Shown piece by piece: positions 15,759-20,425 of a stretch of DNA of 20,425 nt. Made by a program: the position numbers and the translations under genes. Source of the stretch: Thermoplasmata archaeon. Its GTDB lineage: Archaea; Thermoplasmatota; Thermoplasmata; Thermoplasmatales; Thermoplasmataceae. Within the stretch, counting starts at the first letter, position 1; each line of letters begins with the position of its first letter. Below the pieces are notes generated by a model that saw nothing but the letters and a program-made list of their open reading frames with translations, had not been told where the DNA came from and did not search any database. The stretch is taken from positions 1 through 20,425 of the forward strand of contig JAKAAI010000029.1 in the NCBI GenBank assembly GCA_021797055.1, given 5' to 3'.

Positions 15759-17653
15759 TGGCGGTCATATTTCACAGACTGGTAACAGTGGAGACAGCAA
15801 TAAGGTTGACGGATGAGTACACAAAGAAAATCACGGAAACTGAACGGATGAAGACCTCTAGTGCCCTTGGAAGAGTTCTGTCTGATGACGTTTATTCGCC
15901 CATTGATTCACCGCCGTTTGACAGGTCTGAGGTGGACGGCTTTGCAGTTTATTCATCGTCGGTCGAAAGCGCAGAACAGGATCATCCTGTGAAGCTTGAG
16001 ATAGTCGGGAATTCTGTGATTGGTGAACCACCGAAGAATCTCATGAAGGAGGGGGGATGTTTCAGGATAGCCACCGGAGCGATTGTACCGTTCAACTCTG
16101 ACGCGATTGTGATGTCCGAGTATACAAAGGAAACCGGTGATGCTGTTGAGATAATGAGATCGGTGAAACCCGGTGAGAATGTATCACTGTCTGGAACTGA
16201 TGTTTCCATGGGGGAAATGATTCTAAGAAAGGATACTCCTCTTGGACCGAGGGAAATTGCTGTGCTCAGTTCGACTGGTGTTGATGAAGTCAGCGTATAT
16301 CGTAGAATGAGGATAGGCATAGTGTCCACCGGTAATGAACTCGTTGAACCCGGGAAGAAACTACCGCAGGGAATGATTTACGAGTCAAATGGAATAACAA
16401 TAAAAACCATGCTGGATCAGTACGGAGTCTTCGATTCTGAATATGTCGGGATTATCAGGGATGATATGGAACTCATCAAAAACACCGTTGATGATCTAGT
16501 CAAGAGATATGATGTTGTAATCACTAGCGGAAGCACTTCGGCCGGCGAGGGCGACATGGTTTACAGGGTGCTGGGTGATCTGGACCCCGGTATCTTATTC
16601 CACGGAGTGGAGATCAAACCTGGAAAACCAACCCTACTTGCTTCAGGCAACGGAAAAGTGGTCTACGGATTGCCTGGGTTTCCTGTTTCCGCAGTCATGG
16701 TGTTCGAGACCATTTTTCTTCCGGTTCTTCTGAACGCAGCACACTTAAAGAGGTCGATCAGGAAAGTAAGAGCAAGGGTGCCTGTAAGGATAGGCCTCTC
16801 ACTCGGTAAACTCAACCTGATTCCAGTGAGTCTTGTCAACCGTTCCGGGACGGTTGCATATCCTCTGCTCGGAGATTCGGGAAGCGTTTCCAGGCTTACC
16901 AGATCGGACGGATATATATCCTCATACGGAGATAGATCATTCATTGATGAAAATGAGGAAATTGATGTGACCCTGTTTTCACAGGACGTGCTTGTTCCGG
17001 ATTTGAATTTTATAGGAAGCCACGATGTTGCTCTTGATGCCGTATTTCACAGGCTCAATCTTAATGTGAAGATCATCAATGTTGGATCACTGGGGGGTGT
17101 AGCGGCGATAAAACGAGGAGAGGCGGATCTGGCAGGAGTTCATATCCTCAATCCAGCAACTCTGGAATACAACAATTTCAGTGAAGACACCAGACTTAAC
17201 GAAAAAGCAGTGCTTGTCAAGGGTTACCGGAGGGAACAGGGCATGGTTGTCATGAAGGGAAACCCTCTGAAGATCAGAAGCTTTTCGGATATCGTTGCCA
17301 AAAATGCAAAATTTGTTAACAGGAATAGTGGTTCGGGCACGAGGATACTCATTGAAAAGATGATGAGGGACTATGGGATTGAATCAGATGCCATAAGAAA
17401 TTTCAGGTACGAGGTGAAGACACACAACGCTGTGGCAAACGCAGTTAAATCCGGAAGAGCCGATGCTGGTATCGCGATCAAACAGGTTGCCGCTATGTAC
17501 GGGCTGGATTTTATTCCCATAGGCTTTGAAGAGTACGATTTTCTTGTTCTCAAGGAGAGCATTGAAAAGCTGACCCCGTTCCTGGATATCCTGAAGAGCC
17601 TGTGGTTCAGTGAACTCTTAACCAAAAAATTTTCAGGTTATCGTGTTCAGTAG
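15758..17653 (+). CDS. moeA: MoeA fused to a periplasmic-binding-like (COG1910/PBP_like) domain
   Basis: 631 residues in two parts. Residues 1 to about 410 are MoeA with intact motifs: PPFDRSEVDGFAV (52-64, D60), ATGAIVPFNSDAIVMSE (105-121), STGNEL (190-195, E194), SGSTSAGEGD (257-266, D266), KPGKP (287-291) and GLPGFPVSA (304-312). Residues from about 418 match the MoeA-associated binding-protein-like domain (PF12727/COG1910): GSHDVALD (420-427), GSLGGVAAIKRGEADLAGVH (443-462), NRNSGSGTRI (521-530), THNAVANAV (555-563) and FIPI (585-588). The fusion is known in archaea; the domain may sense a cofactor, metal oxyanion or substrate. The start is GGAG-preceded (15744-15747) and overlaps the previous stop as TGATG, so the two MoeA proteins are coupled and likely made together. 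Confidence 0.93.
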   Translation: MAVIFHRLVTVETAIRLTDEYTKKITETERMKTSSALGRVLSDDVYSPIDSPPFDRSEVDGFAVYSSSVESAEQDHPVKLEIVGNSVIGEPPKNLMKEGGCFRIATGAIVPFNSDAIVMSEYTKETGDAVEIMRSVKPGENVSLSGTDVSMGEMILRKDTPLGPREIAVLSSTGVDEVSVYRRMRIGIVSTGNELVEPGKKLPQGMIYESNGITIKTMLDQYGVFDSEYVGIIRDDMELIKNTVDDLVKRYDVVITSGSTSAGEGDMVYRVLGDLDPGILFHGVEIKPGKPTLLASGNGKVVYGLPGFPVSAVMVFETIFLPVLLNAAHLKRSIRKVRARVPVRIGLSLGKLNLIPVSLVNRSGTVAYPLLGDSGSVSRLTRSDGYISSYGDRSFIDENEEIDVTLFSQDVLVPDLNFIGSHDVALDAVFHRLNLNVKIINVGSLGGVAAIKRGEADLAGVHILNPATLEYNNFSEDTRLNEKAVLVKGYRREQGMVVMKGNPLKIRSFSDIVAKNAKFVNRNSGSGTRILIEKMMRDYGIESDAIRNFRYEVKTHNAVANAVKSGRADAGIAIKQVAAMYGLDFIPIGFEEYDFLVLKESIEKLTPFLDILKSLWFSELLTKKFSGYRVQ

Positions 17654-17876
17654 TCCATAAATTTCCGTTAAATTTGCAAAGTGGATTGAGTGACAAGATA
17701 GTGTGCTTCTTCCTTTATCACTAAAGGTAATCAACGTTAAGCAGGGCTTAGGACGTTTTTCTTCATCGGGGACATAACAACCTGATTGTGTCACCAGTAT
17801 GGCGAAGATTGGTCTGATGCGGCCTCATCAAATACCAGTGAAGGCTTGCTTTACACAAGAAGTTCAAACCTTCATA
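17654..17876 (+). other. Intergenic region between moeA and moaD
   Basis: This stretch holds a pyrimidine-rich segment (about 17703-17718) and a five-T run (17756-17760) that may end the moeA transcript. A possible hairpin lies at 17810-17837. No tRNA or credible small gene is seen; a T-arm-like GAAG/CTTC stem-loop near its end lacks the other arms. Confidence 0.35.
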
Positions 17877-17878
17877 AG

Positions 17879-17887
17879 TATTAAATA
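17879..17887 (+). promoter_or_regulatory. TATA-like box of moaD
   Basis: TATTAAATA is centred about 29 nt before the ATG at 17912 but only about 11 nt before the ATG at 17894. The promoter spacing therefore favours the downstream ATG as the real start. Confidence 0.5.
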
Positions 17888-17911
17888 ATATCAATGATTG
17901 GTTGGAATTAC

Positions 17912-18187
17912 ATGACCAAAGTCAAGTATTATGCCAATCTGAGGCTGATTACGGGAAAAATCGATGATGAAATAGAAGCAGACGGGAAGACTGTTGAGGA
18001 TATAATTCAGATGCTGTCCTCAAAGTACGGCGACAGCTTCAACAAACTGATGTTCAGCGATGGAAGCCTCAGGGGGAATGTCATTATACTAATAAATGGA
18101 CAGAATATAATCTTTAAAAATGGAATAAAGGAAAAATTGGGGGAAGGCGATCTGCTTGATATCTTTCCCCCCGTTGCAGGCGGATAA
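17912..18187 (+). CDS. moaD: MoaD/ThiS-family sulfur-carrier protein
   Basis: 91 residues with a ubiquitin-like beta-grasp pattern. KVKYYANLR opens the first strand, and the end reads LLDIFPPVAGG, the typical PPVxGG C-terminus whose last Gly is adenylated by an E1-like enzyme and thiocarboxylated to supply sulfur for the pterin dithiolene. The start at 17912 is preferred over 17894 because of the TATA spacing and because known MoaD proteins begin just before this first strand. Stand-alone MoaD-like genes are often found next to aldehyde ferredoxin oxidoreductase genes, as here, where the AOR coding region begins at the very next base on the other strand. It could also serve as an archaeal small modifier (SAMP-like) protein; the cofactor role is more likely here. 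Confidence 0.9.
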   Translation: MTKVKYYANLRLITGKIDDEIEADGKTVEDIIQMLSSKYGDSFNKLMFSDGSLRGNVIILINGQNIIFKNGIKEKLGEGDLLDIFPPVAGG

Positions 18188-20002
18188 TCAGATCCTGTAA
18201 TAGCTGAGCCCAAGTTTGCTGATGGTATCGCTTTTAGGATACCCGCGTTCGTCCCACCCTCTGACCTTATAATAGTCTTTAAGGAGGTAGTCCAAAGGAA
18301 TTGTCCCGCCCTTGTTCGGTCCCTTCTCTATTGCAACCTTCACAAACCTGTCGGGGAGCTTGTCATCCTCTGGCTTAATGCCAGCCTTGAGATTGAAAAT
18401 CCTTTCAAGATTCCACGTCCTTTCAGCAGCGGTCATGATCTCGTCCTTTGTGTAATCGAAACCGGTCACATCGTTAATCAGTGCAAGATAGTCATCGAGA
18501 TTCAGGGCGAAAGACGGGAACTGGCAGAGCCCTGAAGAATCCATCACCTCTGTGAAATCCTGCACGTACTTGACCAGTGCAGCCTTTCCTTCCTTTTCTG
18601 TTGGTTTGGACACAGGCTGGACACCCAGGATCTCATTGGATATTGTATAGGCTCTCATGTGCGATCCGCCTATATTGCTTGTCGCATACTCAAGCCCAAT
18701 CCCGTAAGCTCCTCTTGGATCATAGGCTGCTACCTCCTGACCTTTTACACTCATCGAAACGCTCTCGTCGCCATACTTCCTTGCAAGCCTAAGCGACCCT
18801 TCTGCCAGATCATTGCCAAAACCTTTCCTGTATGCAAGGTTGCTGGTTGCCTCCAGTACAAACGACTGGTTTCCAAATTTGGGCTTGGTTGGACCAACAT
18901 TCTTGTCCGGTATCTTCCCGTTCTCATACAGTTCCATTGCCGCAGAGAGTGTATTTCCTGCGCTTATGGTATCATACCCAAGCCTGTCTGCATTATCGTT
19001 CGCAGCTATTATTGGATACAGATCATGGACGCCAACGTTTGGTCCCAGCGCCCAAGTGGATTCATACTCAGGTCCCTCAGTCTCTCTCTCATTGTATCTT
19101 GAAACTCTTCCGCATGCGATCGGGCACGCAAAACATGGAGTGTTCCGAATAAGGTATGTTGCTGCAAGATTCTCTCCGCTGACCATCTCCGCCAGAGGAT
19201 CCGCGCCTGAATCAAGGTAATTTTTATTTCCGTAAATTCCAGACTGATTTATTATATTCACCAGCACCTCTGTTCCGTAGGCCGGAAGTCCCTGACTTGT
19301 GACCGGGTTTTCCTTGATCTTTTTGAGCATCGCACTGAGAGTGCCTTTATACCTGCCCGCGTGGCCTATGGTTGGCATTTTTCCGGTTGAGGAGACAACG
19401 GCCTTAAGATTCTTTGAGCCCATCACAGCTCCCACGCCGTTCCTTCCTGCTGCCCTGTGCTTGTCATTCATTATTGACGCGAATTTAACAAGATTCTCTC
19501 CTGCAGGCCCTATGCACGCAACCGAAACGTTCACACCCGTTTCCCTCTTCAGTTCGTCGTCCGTTTCAAAAACATCCTTGCCCCAGAGATGGGTTGCATC
19601 CCTTATCTCTGCCTTTCCGTCATGCACATAGAGGTACACCGGATGATCGGCCTTTCCCTTGAATATGATCATGTCAAAACCCGAATGCTTCAATTTCGCT
19701 CCAAAAAATCCTCCTGAATTGCTTCTGGTAATGGTGCCCGTTAGCGGGCTCTTCGTTACCGCCATGTACCTTGCTGCTGTCGGAGCACTTGTGCCAGTCA
19801 AGGGACCTGGAGCCATAATCAGGAGATTATCCGGCGACAGCGGATCGACCTTAGGATTGACCTCATCGACAAAATATCTTGTTGCAAGTCCCTGTCCACC
19901 TATATAATCTCTTGCCCATTGCATGTTTGTGTCTTCAATCTTTACCGTCCCCTTTGAGAGGTCCACTCTCAGGAGTTTGCCCGTAAAACCACCAAAGCTC
20001 AT
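18188..20002 (-). CDS. aor: Tungsten-containing aldehyde:ferredoxin oxidoreductase
   Basis: 604 residues from the ATG at 20002, almost the same length as Pyrococcus furiosus AOR (605). It oxidises aldehydes to acids, reducing ferredoxin. The [4Fe-4S] cluster ligands are C290, C293 and C297 (CFACPIAC) plus C493 in DSSGLC (488-493). The two pterin-binding motifs are DNADRLGYD (336-344) and DSSGLC. GPEYES (310-315) and GGSHMR (445-450, H448) carry the Glu and His near the metal in the Pyrococcus enzyme, as I recall them. The upstream ATG at 20032 is rejected because it lies in the TATA box. AGGTG precedes the chosen ATG. The cofactor genes lie next door. It could be another family member (FOR, GOR or WOR type); motif spacing favours AOR. 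Confidence 0.94.
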   Translation of the reverse strand: MSFGGFTGKLLRVDLSKGTVKIEDTNMQWARDYIGGQGLATRYFVDEVNPKVDPLSPDNLLIMAPGPLTGTSAPTAARYMAVTKSPLTGTITRSNSGGFFGAKLKHSGFDMIIFKGKADHPVYLYVHDGKAEIRDATHLWGKDVFETDDELKRETGVNVSVACIGPAGENLVKFASIMNDKHRAAGRNGVGAVMGSKNLKAVVSSTGKMPTIGHAGRYKGTLSAMLKKIKENPVTSQGLPAYGTEVLVNIINQSGIYGNKNYLDSGADPLAEMVSGENLAATYLIRNTPCFACPIACGRVSRYNERETEGPEYESTWALGPNVGVHDLYPIIAANDNADRLGYDTISAGNTLSAAMELYENGKIPDKNVGPTKPKFGNQSFVLEATSNLAYRKGFGNDLAEGSLRLARKYGDESVSMSVKGQEVAAYDPRGAYGIGLEYATSNIGGSHMRAYTISNEILGVQPVSKPTEKEGKAALVKYVQDFTEVMDSSGLCQFPSFALNLDDYLALINDVTGFDYTKDEIMTAAERTWNLERIFNLKAGIKPEDDKLPDRFVKVAIEKGPNKGGTIPLDYLLKDYYKVRGWDERGYPKSDTISKLGLSYYRI

Positions 20003-20030
20003 GAAACACCTACGTAATACAATCAATGTC

Positions 20031-20040
20031 ATTATATACG
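20031..20040 (-). promoter_or_regulatory. TATA box of the aor gene
   Basis: The minus strand reads CGTATATAAT, centred about 33 nt before the ATG at 20002. This predicts a start of transcription near 20009 and a leader of about seven bases. It lies in the 50-bp gap after the ABC ATPase stop, so aor can be transcribed independently of that gene. Confidence 0.55.
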
Positions 20041-20052
20041 GTTTTCCTCTGA

Positions 20053-20425
20053 TTACGGTTCCATTTTTTTCATTCTGTCTAAGTGAAAGTTTATGAGGTT
20101 TCCATCTGGCAGGCGATAGGATCGAAGAAAATACTCATTTTGATCAATCCTCACAAGGTACACATGGTATTCTTGGTTTTCCCAGTGTCTGAAAAGGTAC
20201 CCGTTTCTCTCCGAGAATGAAAATGATTCGTCATTCACCTCATAATATTCCCCGTTCAACATTATGGTGTTGCCGAAGCGCAGCATCGATCTGCTGCTGA
20301 CATGTGAGATTTCGTTCATGGATTTGACGCTTTCAACAACCTGCCCGTCATTCATAAATGTCAGAGTGTCGAAACCAAAATCCAGATCGGTCTGATCATG
20401 TGTTACGTATATTATGGAGAAAGAA
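20053..20425 (-). CDS. ABC transporter ATP-binding protein, C-terminal part
   Basis: The reading frame stays open from the TAA at 20053 to the right edge of the window, with the first whole codon at 20424, so the gene begins outside. The visible part starts IIYVTHDQTD, the H-loop of an ABC ATPase (switch His encoded at about 20400-20398), then DTLTFMNDGQVVES, matching the usual strand after the H-loop. The Walker and signature motifs lie beyond the edge. About 90 residues follow that look like a short, diverged TOBE-type regulatory tail with beta-strand patterns (YLFRHWENQEYHVYLVR and YFLRSYRLPDG). An ATG at 20355 is internal, not the start. The neighbouring aor, moaD and moeA genes make a molybdate/tungstate importer plausible, but the substrate is an inference. 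Confidence 0.75.
   Translation of the reverse strand, partial: SFSIIYVTHDQTDLDFGFDTLTFMNDGQVVESVKSMNEISHVSSRSMLRFGNTIMLNGEYYEVNDESFSFSERNGYLFRHWENQEYHVYLVRIDQNEYFLRSYRLPDGNLINFHLDRMKKMEP

Noticed and set aside
17860..17880. T-arm-like stem-loop (GAAG, TTCAAAC loop, CTTC) suggesting a tRNA
   Set aside because: The seven-base loop fits the T-loop consensus, but I find no matching acceptor stem, D-arm or anticodon arm upstream.
17894..17911. Longer moaD start adding six residues
   Set aside because: It is only about 11 nt from the TATA-like box, too close to be transcribed as a start; the ATG at 17912 has correct spacing and a typical MoaD N-terminus.
18659..19102. 147-codon open frame opposite aor
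   Set aside because: It lies wholly antisense to a strongly conserved gene, its product has no recognisable features, and similar shadow frames occur opposite the other genes.
20003..20032. Longer aor start adding ten residues (ATG at 20032)
   Set aside because: This ATG lies inside the TATA box at 20031-20040, so it would precede the predicted transcription start. The extension has no counterpart in the AOR family, and the start at 20002 gives the normal length.
1..20425. Mobile elements, CRISPR arrays, rRNA or tRNA genes
   Set aside because: I saw no transposase-like protein, no regularly spaced direct repeats, no terminal inverted repeats and no structured RNA gene in the gaps between genes.

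Overview
The window looks like chromosomal DNA of a euryarchaeon, most likely a Thermoplasmatales-type thermoacidophile (inferred; no rRNA or tRNA is present to confirm it). Three things suggest this. Most genes that open a transcription unit have an A/T-rich TATA-like box about 23-35 nt before the start codon and no Shine-Dalgarno motif, as in leaderless archaeal transcription. GC content is moderate. The gene content is archaeal: two-subunit ADP-forming acyl-CoA synthetase, tungsten-type aldehyde:ferredoxin oxidoreductase (AOR), and a MoeA fused to a periplasmic-binding-like domain.

Layout. 1-3705: a cyclase/kynurenine-formamidase-type hydrolase cut by the window edge; a divergent ketopantoate-reductase-like dehydrogenase; then, convergent with that, an MFS transporter and an NAD-dependent epimerase three bases apart on the minus strand. 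3899-9007: a tightly overlapping five-gene minus-strand operon, in transcription order a glycine-rich membrane protein with a DUF4129-like tail, a polytopic membrane protein, a MoxR AAA+ ATPase, a DUF58 protein and a small polytopic membrane protein. 9108-11167: alpha and beta subunits of ADP-forming acetyl/acyl-CoA synthetase. 11323-14189: two plus-strand MFS transporters of different families. 14190-14519: an intergenic stretch with a possible 34-residue membrane protein. 14520-20425: a pterin-metal cofactor island with two MoeA paralogues (the second carrying a binding-protein-like domain), a MoaD/ThiS-like sulfur carrier, the AOR facing it tail-to-tail, and the C-terminal end of an ABC-transporter ATPase.

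How they may work together. AOR oxidises aldehydes to carboxylic acids with ferredoxin. MoaD and the two MoeA proteins would build and metallate its pterin cofactor, and the neighbouring ABC ATPase could import the metal oxyanion. The ADP-forming synthetase makes ATP from acyl-CoAs in peptide or sugar fermentation, the type of metabolism in which AOR usually works. The MoxR/DUF58 operon is a chaperone-like envelope module whose client is unknown. No mobile elements, CRISPR arrays, rRNAs or tRNAs were recognised. Several start codons were moved from the longest-ORF choice on promoter or overlap evidence; the reasons are in the entries.
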